Source: RH-AL1 sp965198715 (GTDB lineage: Bacteria > Pseudomonadota > Alphaproteobacteria > Rhizobiales > Beijerinckiaceae). From it: a stretch of DNA of 64,000 nt. The notes beneath the pieces are model-generated. The model made no database searches and was not told the DNA's origin. It worked only from the letters and a program-made list of their open reading frames with translations. Within the stretch, counting starts at the first letter, position 1. The number at the start of each line of letters is the position of its first letter. Shown piece by piece: positions 54,400 to 63,820 of the stretch. The position numbers were made by a program, and so were the translations under genes. The DNA lies in the NCBI GenBank assembly GCA_965198715.1, contig CBDAPV010000001.1:1798001-1862000 (forward strand). Reading direction: 5' to 3'.

Positions 54400-54780
54400 A
54401 TGACGCGGCCGATCTGGAAGCTTACCGAAGATCGACGATCCGTGATCGTGACCCTCAACGGGAACCCGACTGTCGCGTTGCAGCTGGACGTGGAATCCGT
54501 CGATCTCTGGTTGCGTCAGCTTGGCGAGTGCCGATCGCTTATGGAGCCCAGGAGTGTCGAACGATGGAAGCCTGGCCAAGCCGTTTCCGCCATCGTCGAA
54601 CCGAACTGGACCGCCGAACTCGACAGTCTGCAGGCGCGCTCTCTGTTGCACGTGCGAGACCCGCGCTTTGGTTGGCTTCACTATCTCCTCATGCCGGTCA
54701 ACGCACTGAAGCTGGGCGAACTCCTGATCAAGCAGGCCGGCGCGGCCTCCAAGCAAGCTCATCCGTCCCGCAAGAACTAG
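54400..54780 (+). CDS. Hypothetical protein, 126 aa
   Basis: ATG 54400 is preceded by a GA-rich stretch (ACGACGAGG). The product begins TRPIWKLTEDRRSVIVTLNG and ends with a lysine-rich tail. It has a mixed alpha/beta look, with no signal peptide or membrane segment. I do not recognise a family. It stands alone on the plus strand before tRNA-Lys. The codon use is that of the neighbouring chromosomal genes, which supports coding. Confidence 0.6.
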   Translation: MTRPIWKLTEDRRSVIVTLNGNPTVALQLDVESVDLWLRQLGECRSLMEPRSVERWKPGQAVSAIVEPNWTAELDSLQARSLLHVRDPRFGWLHYLLMPVNALKLGELLIKQAGAASKQAHPSRKN

Positions 54781-54990
54781 CCGCCCTCCAGAAAGACTGT
54801 GCGTCGCGAAATTTACCGCCATGACATGGTGGTCGCCGCCGCAACCGGCGGGACCTTCGCACCCGCCTGATGGCACGAGAACGAGTCCGTCGTTATGGAG
54901 GCCGAAGCGAAAAGCTTTACGCGGAAGTAGGGGCCACGGATCCGGACCGTCCCGCGTTCCCGCAACTTTCTGCGCGGCGTAGGCCTTCGA

Positions 54991-55066
<76 letters not shown>

Positions 55067-55212
55067 ATCGAAGGTGCCGCCGGGCGCGAAGGCTCGGGGC
55101 GAGGGCGGTGCTAACAAATTGGCCGTGGACTGTCCACCCGGATCAATCGCGAGACACCGTCGCCGATCCGACCATGCATGAATTGGCAAGTTCTGCCTGA
55201 AAAGGTGAGAGG

Positions 55213-57231
55213 GTGATGTCCTGGACAATTCAGCAAAGAGAGGTCGGGAGAGACGTGCCCGGGGTCGCGGTACGCAGCGCAGAGGCGTGTCCGCACTGGG
55301 CGCTGGTCTCCACAGCTGTCGCGACGACGCTGCTGATCCCCTTCTTCGCGCCGACGATGGATGCGATGTCGCTGCTCGCCGTCACAATGATCTCAGCCGG
55401 CCTCGCCCTGGTCGGCGTCGCCGATGCCCTGGTCAAGTTGGCGGTGCGGCGTGCGATCGCGCGGCAAGCGGTGGGCGCGTCGATACGCACCGTCCGCGGT
55501 GCCCAGGACGATCTTGTCGACCTGCTGCTGGAGGGCGCCACCAGCGGTGCCGGCGATTGGTTGTGGTCGTGCGATGGGCAGCTGCGCCTCAGCGGTGATC
55601 TCGATCGCTTCGCTGCCATCGCCGGTCTTCCGTTCCTCGCCGGCGTCCCGCTGGCCAGCCTTCTCGCTGCAGGCACATCGGGCGCCGCGGCGATCGATGA
55701 CGCGCTCGTCGGCCGCTTGCCGTTCCGAGATATCGTCGTGGAAGCAACGCGACCTGATAGGACGGCGGCGTGGTGGCGGCTGAGCGGCAAGCCCATAATT
55801 GACGAGCACGGCCGTTTCGCCGGCTACCATGGTCTGGGATCGGACATGACGGCGCTGCGCGAGGCGCAGGCCCGCATCGCTTACCTTGCAACGCACGACG
55901 GCCTGACCGGCTTTGCCAATCACGAGACCTTCCGGGCTTGCGCGACACGCGTCTGCGCCGCAGCTGCGGCAGGCGCAGAGGCACAGGCCCTGCTCATCCT
56001 CGATCTCGACGGCTTCAAGCAGGTCAACGACGACCTCGGCCATGCGGTGGGAGACTCTCTGCTGGCTGCCGTCGCCGCGACGCTCGAGCGAGTGGTCCCG
56101 GAAGGCGCCGCTGTGGCACGCCTCGGCGGCGACGAGTTCGCCATCCTCTACGCGCCGACCAAATTGTCCCGCCCCGAGACGTTGGCGCTTGCGATCATCA
56201 AGGCCGTGTCGGCGCCCTTCAGGCTGGGCGTTCATCAAGCGCGCATCAGCGCGAGCATCGGCATCGCCTGGACGCCCGAGCACGCGACCAGCCCGGGCGA
56301 GCTCACGCGCAAGGCGGATCTCGCGCTCTACCGAGCGAAGGAGGCGGGTCGCGGGCGCCACGTCGTCTTCGTCGAGGCCTTCGAGCTGGAACGCGCGGAG
56401 CGAGCCCGGCTCGAGGCCGACATCGCGCTCGCGCTCGAGCGCGACGAGTTCGCGCTGCACTACCAACCGCTGCTCGACATCGCCGAAGCGCGGATCGGCA
56501 GTTTCGAAGCGCTGATCCGCTGGAACTCGCCGACCCGCGGCGCGGTGCCGCCGGTCGCCTTCATCCCGGCGGCGGAAGGCACCGGGCTCATCATCGAGAT
56601 CGGCCGGTTCGTGCTCGCCCGCGCCTGTCGCGACGCCGCAACCTGGCCACTGCCCGTAGGTGTCGCCGTCAACATCTCGCCGCAGCACCTGCGCAGCCCT
56701 GCCTTCAAGGCGGACGTCATCGACGCGCTCAAGGCCAGCGGCCTGCCGCCGTCACGGCTCGAGATCGAGATCACAGAGGGCGTCTTCCTCGACACTTCTC
56801 GGGCCTCGCTCGAGGCGCTGACCTGGCTGCGCGAGCGCGGGATCAAGGTGGCGCTCGACGATTTTGGCACCGGCTTCTCTTCGTTGAGCTACCTGATCGA
56901 CTTCCCCGTGGACAAGATCAAGATTGATCGCTCCTTCGTCTCCGGCATGGTCGCGAACCACAAGAGCCGGGCCGTCGTCGACGCGATCCTCACGCTCGCG
57001 CGTACTCTCGGAGTGCGGGTCGTGGCCGAGGGCGTCGAAACGGCCGAGCAGGCCTTGGCGCTGAAGCTGCGCCGCTGCGACGACCTGCAAGGATACCTCA
57101 TCAGCAGGCCGCAGTCGGCCGACGCGGTCGCCGGGCTGCTCATCGGCCTGCCCGGCGCGCTGCGCGCCCAGGTGCCGGCGCTGCTCGAATCGGCGCTCGC
57201 CGCGGCGCTCGCGATGAAGCGCACGGCCTGA
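55213..57231 (+). CDS. Membrane-anchored diguanylate cyclase/phosphodiesterase (PAS-GGDEF-EAL)
   Basis: About 672 residues; GTG at 55213 or ATG one codon later. Two membrane segments are near residues 30-70 (ALVSTAVATTLLIPFFAP; LLAVTMISAGLALVGVADAL). A PAS-like region follows (WWRLSGKPIIDEHGRFAGYH). The GGDEF domain has an intact RLGGDEFAIL, and the EAL domain has SFEALIRWNSP, VALDDFGTGFSSLSYL and VVAEGVETAEQ. It is expected to make and/or degrade cyclic di-GMP, a signal that often controls polysaccharide output and motility. Which activity dominates cannot be told. Confidence 0.93.
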   Translation: MMSWTIQQREVGRDVPGVAVRSAEACPHWALVSTAVATTLLIPFFAPTMDAMSLLAVTMISAGLALVGVADALVKLAVRRAIARQAVGASIRTVRGAQDDLVDLLLEGATSGAGDWLWSCDGQLRLSGDLDRFAAIAGLPFLAGVPLASLLAAGTSGAAAIDDALVGRLPFRDIVVEATRPDRTAAWWRLSGKPIIDEHGRFAGYHGLGSDMTALREAQARIAYLATHDGLTGFANHETFRACATRVCAAAAAGAEAQALLILDLDGFKQVNDDLGHAVGDSLLAAVAATLERVVPEGAAVARLGGDEFAILYAPTKLSRPETLALAIIKAVSAPFRLGVHQARISASIGIAWTPEHATSPGELTRKADLALYRAKEAGRGRHVVFVEAFELERAERARLEADIALALERDEFALHYQPLLDIAEARIGSFEALIRWNSPTRGAVPPVAFIPAAEGTGLIIEIGRFVLARACRDAATWPLPVGVAVNISPQHLRSPAFKADVIDALKASGLPPSRLEIEITEGVFLDTSRASLEALTWLRERGIKVALDDFGTGFSSLSYLIDFPVDKIKIDRSFVSGMVANHKSRAVVDAILTLARTLGVRVVAEGVETAEQALALKLRRCDDLQGYLISRPQSADAVAGLLIGLPGALRAQVPALLESALAAALAMKRTA

Positions 57232-57250
57232 AGCGCGGCCTGCTGCATGG

Positions 57251-57523
57251 TCAACGCCTCGTCGCGGAGGCCGCCGTCGGCATGGAGCCCGACGGCGCCG
57301 GGGCGCGTCGGGCGTAGAGACCCGCGTCGGGATGACCGAAGGCGGCCGGCGCGAAGGCGAGCGCGAAAGGGGTGAGCAGCGCCGCCGCGAAGATCAGTCC
57401 GCGGAAGACACCCTCGAGATGCTGGCCCGCAGGGGATGTGCGCCTCTCGCCTCTGCTGCCGCGGGCGCTGGCGTCGTTCAACAGGTCGGAGATCGTGGCG
57501 TCGGAAAGTAGGCTGAGATGCAT
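57251..57523 (-). CDS. Small single-pass membrane protein, hypothetical
   Basis: 90 residues from the ATG at 57523 (MHLSLLSDATISDLL), chosen for the GAGG six bases upstream; two more in-frame ATGs lie within 12 bases upstream. One hydrophobic segment (GLIFAAALLTPFALAFAPAA) is followed by an alanine/proline-rich tail. The gene diverges from the DUF6502 gene, with two palindromes between them. No family recognised. Confidence 0.5.
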   Translation of the reverse strand: MHLSLLSDATISDLLNDASARGSRGERRTSPAGQHLEGVFRGLIFAAALLTPFALAFAPAAFGHPDAGLYARRAPAPSGSMPTAASATRR

Positions 57524-57557
57524 CGCCATCCTCATGCACTGGTCACGAACAACACAT

Positions 57558-57603
57558 ACGTGGGAAATTTGCCCACGTCAATGTCGTGGGATTGCTTCCC
57601 ACG
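57558..57603. promoter_or_regulatory. Twin palindromes in a divergent promoter
   Basis: Site 1: ACGTGGG-N7-CCCACGT at 57558-57578, perfect. Site 2: CGTGGG-N7-CCCACG at 57585-57603, perfect, with the same 7-base spacer. Centres are 26 bp apart. Such equal-spaced dyads look like tandem operators for one regulator. They lie 23 bp before the DUF6502 start and 35 bp before the divergent small gene. Confidence 0.65.
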
Positions 57604-57625
57604 TCAGGCTGGCGGATGAAGGCGC

Positions 57626-58480
57626 ATGTCCGAGACATCTCACATCATTGTGCCGGAGGCTGCACGGCTCCAGGCGCCGCTGGCACGGCTGCTGCGCCCG
57701 CTGGTGCGCCTGCTCGTGCGGGCCGGCATCACCTTTCCGGCGGTCTGCGACCTGCTGCGCGAGCTCTACGTGAATGTCGCCGAGTATGATTTCGCCCTGC
57801 CGGGCAAGAGCCAGACGGACAGCCGCGTCAGCCTGCTGACGGGCATCCATCGCAAGGAAGTGGCGCGGCTGCGCGGCGCCGGCGCGCCGGTCTCGGTCGT
57901 GCCGGCGAGCGTCTCTCGCACCAGCCGCATCCTGGCCCGCTGGATCGCCTCGCCCGACTTCACCGATGCCGAGGGCAAGCCGTTGCCGCTAGCCCGCGCC
58001 GAGGCCGACGGAGCGCCTTCGTTCGAGAGCCTCGTGACCTCCGTGACCCGCGATGTGCGGCCCCGCGCCGTGCTCGACGAGTGGCTCGACCGCCGCCTAG
58101 TGGTCCTCGATTCCGCGGAGCGCGTGGTGCTGACCGACACCGCCTTCGTGCCCCAGGGCGGCAGCGACCAGCAGCTCTACTATTTCGGCCGCAACTTGCA
58201 CGACCATTTCGCCGCCGCGGTCAGCAACGTGCTCGGCGAGGAGCCGCGCTTCACCGAGCGCGCGGTGCATTACGACGGGCTTTCGGGGGATCTGGCACTG
58301 CGTCTCGAAGGCAACTCGAAGCTCATCGCCAACGAGGCGCTGCAGGCGCTGAACCGCCAGGCCGCTGCCGCCTGCGACACCGATCCCGGCGGTCGCTGGC
58401 GCTGGAACTTCGGCGTCTACGTCTATCGCGAGGAAATGCCGCTCACCGACGGCGCGAGCGACGCGAGGCCATCGGCTTGA
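57626..58480 (+). CDS. DUF6502 family protein
   Basis: 284 residues. The N-terminal part (LARLLRPLVRLLVRAGITFP; VCDLLRELYVNVAEYDFAL) followed by SRVSLLTGIHRKEVARLRG resembles a helix-turn-helix module, so DNA or RNA binding is possible. The family is of unknown function and often stands beside a DUF5666 gene, as here (4-base overlap). The twin palindromes just upstream may be autoregulatory. Confidence 0.75.
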   Translation: MSETSHIIVPEAARLQAPLARLLRPLVRLLVRAGITFPAVCDLLRELYVNVAEYDFALPGKSQTDSRVSLLTGIHRKEVARLRGAGAPVSVVPASVSRTSRILARWIASPDFTDAEGKPLPLARAEADGAPSFESLVTSVTRDVRPRAVLDEWLDRRLVVLDSAERVVLTDTAFVPQGGSDQQLYYFGRNLHDHFAAAVSNVLGEEPRFTERAVHYDGLSGDLALRLEGNSKLIANEALQALNRQAAAACDTDPGGRWRWNFGVYVYREEMPLTDGASDARPSA

Positions 58481-59637
58481 GGCCGCCGCTGAGTCGAAGG
58501 AGCCTGCTGCGACTGCTCCTCTCCACGGTGCTCGCCTTTCCGGCCTTGCGCCGCGCGCCGGGCCAGCCGAGCGATCGCGGCATCGGCGGCACCGGTTTCG
58601 CGCCCGGCGACGATCGCGGCATCGGCGGCACCGGCGTCATCGGCACGATACGCAAGTTCGGCTCGATCGTGGTCAACGACCTGCGCATCGCCTACGCGCC
58701 CGATGCCGACGTGCGCATCGATGGACGTCCGGCGACCCCCGCCGACCTCAGGATCGGGCAAGTCGTGCGCGTGGCGGCACTCGGAGGAGACGGCACCTAT
58801 TCCACCCGCACCATCGACGTCACCAGCGAGGTGGTGGGACCGGTGGAGCGGATCTCGAGCCGGCAATTGGTCGTGCTGGGCCAGACCGTCTCGACCGCGG
58901 CTACCAAGGCACTCAAGATCAAGGTGGGCGACGTGCTGGCCGTCAGCGGCCTGCGCCGCAACGACGGCGTGATCGTCGCCAGCCTCGTCGAGCGGCGACC
59001 TGGTTGGGCGAGCCGAGTCGCCGGCCCGGTCGACATCGCCGCCGACGGCGCGCCTTCGATCGGCAGGCTGGCGCTCTCCGGCGTCTCGCCCGAGCTGATC
59101 GGCCGGCGCGCCGTGCTCGAGGGCCAGATGGAAGGCGGCCGCTTCGTCGTCGACCGCGGCATCGCCGAACCGAGCCTGTTCGGCGGCGTCCGCAAGCTTT
59201 CGCTGGAGAGTTACGTCGAGCGACGCGGCGACGCCGTAAGCCTGGGCTCGGGCTATGCGGTCAGCGGCGCCGAGGCGCTTGCCTTCCCGGCGGACCGCAG
59301 CGTGCGCGCCGTGATGACAGCCACCGTCGATGGCGACGGACGGTTGGTGGTCGACAGTGTCCAGACCGGCGGCCGCATCTACGGCACACCTTCCCTCGGC
59401 GGCAAAGCACCCGGTGGTCGCGGCGGCGGATCTGGCCCGGGTGGCAGCGGCGGCCATGGTGGCGGGGGTGACGCGGGCCGCGCGCCGATGGACTTCGGGC
59501 ACGACAATCGCGGCCCTGGCGGCATCGGCAGCCCCGGCGGCACCGAAGGCCCGGGCGCCGGTGCATCCGGCGGCATCGGTAGCCCATCCGGCGGCTTTGG
59601 CGGCGCAAGGCCTGGCGGCTTCGGCGGGCGGCATTGA
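58477..59637 (+). CDS. Exported DUF5666-type protein with glycine-rich tail
   Basis: 386 residues from TTG 58477, overlapping the DUF6502 stop. The N-terminus RRSLLRLLLSTVLAFPALR has twin arginines and a hydrophobic run, a Tat- or Sec-type signal. Then come repeated small beta modules of the DUF5666 kind (VGPVERISSRQLVVLGQTVS; KIKVGDVLAVSGLRRNDGVI). The last ~90 residues are very rich in G, P and S. DUF5666 modules resemble OB/barrel folds of unknown role. Likely periplasmic or cell-surface. Confidence 0.75.
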   Translation: MRPPLSRRSLLRLLLSTVLAFPALRRAPGQPSDRGIGGTGFAPGDDRGIGGTGVIGTIRKFGSIVVNDLRIAYAPDADVRIDGRPATPADLRIGQVVRVAALGGDGTYSTRTIDVTSEVVGPVERISSRQLVVLGQTVSTAATKALKIKVGDVLAVSGLRRNDGVIVASLVERRPGWASRVAGPVDIAADGAPSIGRLALSGVSPELIGRRAVLEGQMEGGRFVVDRGIAEPSLFGGVRKLSLESYVERRGDAVSLGSGYAVSGAEALAFPADRSVRAVMTATVDGDGRLVVDSVQTGGRIYGTPSLGGKAPGGRGGGSGPGGSGGHGGGGDAGRAPMDFGHDNRGPGGIGSPGGTEGPGAGASGGIGSPSGGFGGARPGGFGGRH

Positions 59638-59700
59638 CGAGCAGCGATTTGGACGAGCAGCGATTTGGACGAGCAGCGATTTGGGCGAGTCGCGATTTGC
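59638..59700 (+). repeat. 16-bp tandem repeat after the DUF5666 gene
   Basis: The unit GAGCAGCGATTTGGAC occurs about three times exactly, followed by a degenerate fourth unit (GCGAGTCGCGATTTGC). The run begins directly after the stop codon. Confidence 0.8.
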
Positions 59701-59748
59701 GGTTCTCCCGCGAAGCGCGCTAGAGCGGGCCATACCTACGGAGCGACC

Positions 59749-59982
59749 ATGAAGGCCCGCGTCACCGTCACGCTGAAGACCGGGATCCTCGATCCCCAGG
59801 GCAAAGCCATCGAGGGCGCTTTGCGTGCCTTGCAGGTGCCCGGCATCGCCAGCGTGCGCCAGGGCAAGGTCTTTGACATCGAGCTCGCCGACGGCGTCGA
59901 TGCCGACAGCGCACTGAAGAGCGCCTGCGAGAAGCTCCTCGCCAACATGGTGGTCGAGAACTACCGCATTGAGCTGATCTAG
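59749..59982 (+). CDS. purS: Phosphoribosylformylglycinamidine synthase subunit PurS
   Basis: 77 residues: MKARVTVTLKTGILDPQGKA, then GKVFDIEL and the MVVENYRIEL end, the typical small PurS fold. It forms a complex with PurQ and PurL in step four of purine synthesis. In most alphaproteobacteria purQ and purL follow immediately; here they do not, and an FAD oxidoreductase and a membrane protein lie downstream. The start has GGAG seven bases upstream. Confidence 0.93.
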   Translation: MKARVTVTLKTGILDPQGKAIEGALRALQVPGIASVRQGKVFDIELADGVDADSALKSACEKLLANMVVENYRIELI

Positions 59983-60053
59983 CCGGTAAAGCGCCCTTAA
60001 CCATTCGGCCCACATTCTCTGCCCGACGCGAAGGCTTCGTGGAGAGCTTCTAG

Positions 60054-61556
60054 GTGAAGACGTTCGATGCTCTCGTGATCGGGGCCGGCCCGGCCGGCCT
60101 CACCACGGCCTACCAGCTCGCCAAGGCCGGACGCAGCGTCCAAGTCATCGAGCAGGATCCGCGCTACGTCGGCGGCATCAGCCGCACGGTCGATTACAAG
60201 GGCTTCCTGTTCGACATCGGCGGCCATCGCTTCTTCTCGAAGTCGAAGGAGGTCGTCGACCTCTGGAACGAGATCCTGCCGGACGACTTCATCGACCGTC
60301 CCCGATTGTCTCGCATCTACTACAAGGGCAAGTTCTACGCCTATCCGCTCAAGGCGTTCGAGGCTCTGCGCAACCTTGGCCTGCTCGAGAGCGCCGCCTG
60401 TGTCGCCTCCTACGGCTTGGCCCGCCTGACCCCGATCAAGGCCCCCAAGACCTTCCATCAGTGGGTGCGCAACCAGTTCGGCGAGCGGCTCTTCTCGATC
60501 TTCTTCAAGACCTACACCGAGAAGGTGTGGGGCATGGGTTGCGACGAGATCTCCGCCGATTGGGCGGCGCAGCGCATCAAGGGCCTTTCGCTCTCCGCCG
60601 CGGTGATCGACGGGCTGCGCCGCTCGTTGAAGCTCGGCAAGGGCAGGGCGCCGTCCTCCGGTGGAGCCAAGTCGCTCATCGAGAGCTTCCGCTATCCGCG
60701 CCGCGGCCCCGGCATGATGTGGGACGCCGCCGCCGCGAGGATCAAGGCGATGGGCGGCACGATCGCCATGGGGACTACGCTCGATCAGCTCGTGCTCGAC
60801 GAGGTCACCGGCTTGTGGACGGTGAGCGGGCTCGACGGCGCCGGCCGGCGCCAGAGCTGGCAGGCCCGCGACGTCGTCTCCTCGGCGCCGGTCCAGGAGC
60901 TGATGGGCAAGATCTCGCCCAAGCCGCTGTCGCTGTTCCAGGCTCGCTCCTTGAAGTACCGCGATTTCCTCACCGTCGTGCTCATCGGCAGGCCGCAGAA
61001 GGAGCTGCCCGACAATTGGATCTACATCCACGACCCGAGCGTGAAGGTCGGACGGGTGCAGAACTTCCGCTCCTGGTCGCCCGACATGATCCCCGACGGG
61101 GTCTCGACCTGCCTCGGGCTCGAATATTTCTGCTTCGAGGGCGACGGCCTGTGGACCATGGCGGACGCGGATCTCGTCGCGCTCGGCACCAGCGAGATCG
61201 CCCGCATTGGCCTCATGGCCCCGGAGGCGATCTACGACAGCTGCGTGGTGCGACAGAAGAAGGCCTATCCCGTCTACGACGAGGATTACGCTACCCACCT
61301 CGACGTCATCCGCCGCGAGGTGGTCCTCCGCTATCCCGGCCTGCACCTCGTTGGCCGCAACGGCATGCACAAGTACAACAACCAGGATCACGCAATGATG
61401 ACGGGCATGCTGACCGCCCGCAACATCCTCGCCGGCGAGACGATCTTCGACACCTGGCAGGTCAACGAGGACGCCGAATACGGCGAGGCCGGCCTGTCCG
61501 GCGCTCAGGAAGCGCTGAAGAGCGAACGCCTGGTGCCGCGCAGGGTCGCCGCGTGA
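60054..61556 (+). CDS. FAD-dependent oxidoreductase (UDP-galactopyranose mutase/amine-oxidase type)
   Basis: 500 residues from GTG 60054. N-terminal dinucleotide fold (DALVIGAGPAGLTTAYQLAK; VIEQDPRYVGGISRT). GGHRFFSKSKEV, TYTEKVWGMGCDEIS and KYNNQDHAMMTGMLTARNIL match a family of FAD proteins near UDP-galactopyranose mutase, found in glycan loci and annotated loosely as NAD(P)/FAD-dependent oxidoreductase. The substrate is unknown; a sugar nucleotide or lipid-linked sugar is plausible. The stop overlaps the next start (GTGA), so it is coupled to the membrane protein. Confidence 0.85.
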   Translation: MKTFDALVIGAGPAGLTTAYQLAKAGRSVQVIEQDPRYVGGISRTVDYKGFLFDIGGHRFFSKSKEVVDLWNEILPDDFIDRPRLSRIYYKGKFYAYPLKAFEALRNLGLLESAACVASYGLARLTPIKAPKTFHQWVRNQFGERLFSIFFKTYTEKVWGMGCDEISADWAAQRIKGLSLSAAVIDGLRRSLKLGKGRAPSSGGAKSLIESFRYPRRGPGMMWDAAAARIKAMGGTIAMGTTLDQLVLDEVTGLWTVSGLDGAGRRQSWQARDVVSSAPVQELMGKISPKPLSLFQARSLKYRDFLTVVLIGRPQKELPDNWIYIHDPSVKVGRVQNFRSWSPDMIPDGVSTCLGLEYFCFEGDGLWTMADADLVALGTSEIARIGLMAPEAIYDSCVVRQKKAYPVYDEDYATHLDVIRREVVLRYPGLHLVGRNGMHKYNNQDHAMMTGMLTARNILAGETIFDTWQVNEDAEYGEAGLSGAQEALKSERLVPRRVAA

Positions 61557-63514
61557 CACTGCTGGCGTCGCGCGCCGCAGGACCTGGCCGCCTCGCACAC
61601 GCGGGGTTTTCGCTGCCATGGGCTGCGACGGCGGCTGATTTCTGCTTGGGCGCCGCGATCGCGGTGGCGGCGTTCCTGAACCACCCTTTCGGCGGCATCA
61701 CCGGCGATGCGAAAATCTACATCGGTCGCGCCCTTGCCGATCTCGACCCCGACAATGTCGGACACGATCTGATGTTTCGTCTCGATGGACAATCCGGCTT
61801 CACAATATTTCGTCCCTTGGCGCGATGGTTGGTCGCTCACCTTGGATTGGAGACCGCGACGTGGCTCCTGTCTGTTGCCGGGCTGCTGCTCTATTCCGTC
61901 GCGATCTACGTCTGCGTGCGAACATTCCAGAAAGGCCGCGCCCTGGCCATCGTCGTGGCGGCCGGACTGATGCTTCCCAGGATCTACTCGCCGTCCGGCA
62001 TCATCGCAGCGGGCGAGGCGCTCGCCATTCCTCGTCCCTGGGCAGAGGCTTGCGTGTTGTTGGCGGTCGCGTGTCTCGCCAAAGATCGGTTTGGCGCCGC
62101 CATCGCTCTTGTCGGCTTGGCTGCCGTTTTCCACCCGATCATGGCATTACCGGGCGCGATCCTGCTCCTGCATGCTTTGTGCGTCGACAATAGACGATGG
62201 GTTTACGCGTCGGTCTGTGGCGCGCTGGCGGTGTTCGTCGCCGGCGCCCTTGGGGCGCCGATCGTTTCGCGCGCCTTCACGCGGATCGATCCGACTTGGC
62301 TCGACATCCTGCGCCTGCGCACCTCCTACCTCTTTGTCTCGACTTGGGACGTCAACGTCTGGAGCAAGATCGTCGTACAGGCCGCCACCCTTTGCATCGC
62401 CACCCGTTTCGTTCCGGCGACCTGGTCTCGGATATTCCTGGGCACCCTTCTCGTCGGTTTCCTCGGTTGCCTGATGTCCTTCGTCGGCGTCGATCTGCTC
62501 TCCTCTCTCCTCTTCGCGCAAATCCAGCTCTGGCGATCGCTTTGGCTCATGGCGGCCCTCGCCCCTGTTGCCGCCGGCGTCTGCCTCGTCGCGATGCCGC
62601 GCGACGAATGGAGATCCAAGGCCGTGCTCGCATCCCTCGCCGCCGCTTGGATGACCCCGGGTCTCGCACCGGCCAACGCGATGATGGCGCTGTTGGCTCT
62701 CGGACTCGCGACTTTCGGCCAGTCCGGGCTCGGCGAGCGCGTCTACAAGACCGCGTGCCTGGCCGCCGCCCTCATCATCGCCTGCGCGGCGATGCTCAAC
62801 GCACGGCTTGTCCTGACCTTGCTCCAGGTCCTTCCATCCGATTTTCGCCTGCCGACGTCCGACCTCTTGCGGTTCTCTTTCGCAGCCTTCTGCGTGGTCG
62901 GGCTCGTCTGGTGGTGCGCAACGCGGCGCGACACAGCAGTGCGTCTCTGCGCTGCCCTGTTGCTTTTGACGATCTCGACCCTCTCGCTCGTGCGATACGA
63001 TCAGCGTACTTCCGCCAAGATCGACGTAAATTCCGGCGCTTCGAAACCGGATCTCATCGAGATGCTGGCGTCGCGCCCCGGCGAGGTCCTTTGGCTAGGC
63101 GACGACGCGCTATGGTATTGGACGCGCCGGCCGAGCTGGAGCAATACGGTCCAGGGTTCCGGCATCGTCTTCTCCCGCGAACTCGCTCTGACTTGGTACG
63201 ATCGCACCACCGCCCTGGTCGCCGCTCATTTCGGCGGAGGCGATCTTCTCAGTCCCTGGAAGGAGGTTTTCGAACACCCCACCCATCCTTACGACGCCCG
63301 TGATGCGGCGGAGCTTTGCCACCGCAACGATGCGCCAGCGTGGATCGTCATGCCTCTCGAGGACAATGTTGCGGCACCCTCCGATCCCAACATCAAGATC
63401 TGGACCTCTCCTGTCGACGAGCGGGCGATTACAATCGATGGCGAGAGGCTCGTGCTCCGGTCCGCCTCGCGACGGCTGCTGATCCCCTGTGCGCTCGATT
63501 TTGCTTCTCCGTAA
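61553..63514 (+). CDS. Polytopic membrane protein, possible GT-C-type enzyme
   Basis: 653 residues from GTG 61553, which overlaps the preceding stop; the same frame is open far upstream but only as a shadow of the oxidoreductase gene. About ten to twelve hydrophobic segments lie between residues 20 and 480. A soluble C-terminal domain follows (GEVLWLGDDALWYWTRRPSW; ELCHRNDAPAWIVMP). This architecture, many helices then a periplasmic domain, resembles lipid-linked-sugar glycosyltransferases (GT-C). No firm family signature was seen. Confidence 0.7.
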   Translation: MTLLASRAAGPGRLAHAGFSLPWAATAADFCLGAAIAVAAFLNHPFGGITGDAKIYIGRALADLDPDNVGHDLMFRLDGQSGFTIFRPLARWLVAHLGLETATWLLSVAGLLLYSVAIYVCVRTFQKGRALAIVVAAGLMLPRIYSPSGIIAAGEALAIPRPWAEACVLLAVACLAKDRFGAAIALVGLAAVFHPIMALPGAILLLHALCVDNRRWVYASVCGALAVFVAGALGAPIVSRAFTRIDPTWLDILRLRTSYLFVSTWDVNVWSKIVVQAATLCIATRFVPATWSRIFLGTLLVGFLGCLMSFVGVDLLSSLLFAQIQLWRSLWLMAALAPVAAGVCLVAMPRDEWRSKAVLASLAAAWMTPGLAPANAMMALLALGLATFGQSGLGERVYKTACLAAALIIACAAMLNARLVLTLLQVLPSDFRLPTSDLLRFSFAAFCVVGLVWWCATRRDTAVRLCAALLLLTISTLSLVRYDQRTSAKIDVNSGASKPDLIEMLASRPGEVLWLGDDALWYWTRRPSWSNTVQGSGIVFSRELALTWYDRTTALVAAHFGGGDLLSPWKEVFEHPTHPYDARDAAELCHRNDAPAWIVMPLEDNVAAPSDPNIKIWTSPVDERAITIDGERLVLRSASRRLLIPCALDFASP

Positions 63515-63820
63515 AAACCGGCATCGCTGCGTCAGCCTGCGTCATGCGTCATGCCAACTGACAGAACATTTCTGCTGATCGGTGAAGATACCGCAGAAAC
63601 GCGGTGTCGGCAATCCGCGGTGATCACCTCCTCGGGAAAAGGTGGCCTGGCTGGTTTCTCGGCCGATCTTCGCGGATGTCAGCGAAGTCACATTTGTCCA
63701 GCCCTCGCAGCGGTCGAGCACGCGCCGCGATGCGCGGCAAGCACAGGGTGTCTCCTGCCGCTTGCGAAAAGCCACGCGCGGTGACACCTATCCGATGAAG
63801 CAAGGCCGGAGGGTTTGGAC
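63515..63820. other. Gene-free region before the glutaredoxin gene
   Basis: About 300 bp with only overlapping short frames (77 aa and less) of no recognisable family. It should contain the promoter of the downstream gene. GGAGGG sits ten bases before its ATG. Confidence 0.4.

Noticed and set aside
59641..59700. Possible CRISPR-like repeats
   Set aside because: The units are 16 bp, directly tandem without spacers, and no cas gene is in the window.
60461..61552. Upstream extension of the membrane-protein frame (1017 codons in total)
   Set aside because: The extension is an arginine-rich shadow of the FAD oxidoreductase. The GTG at 61553, overlapping the preceding stop, is the sensible start.
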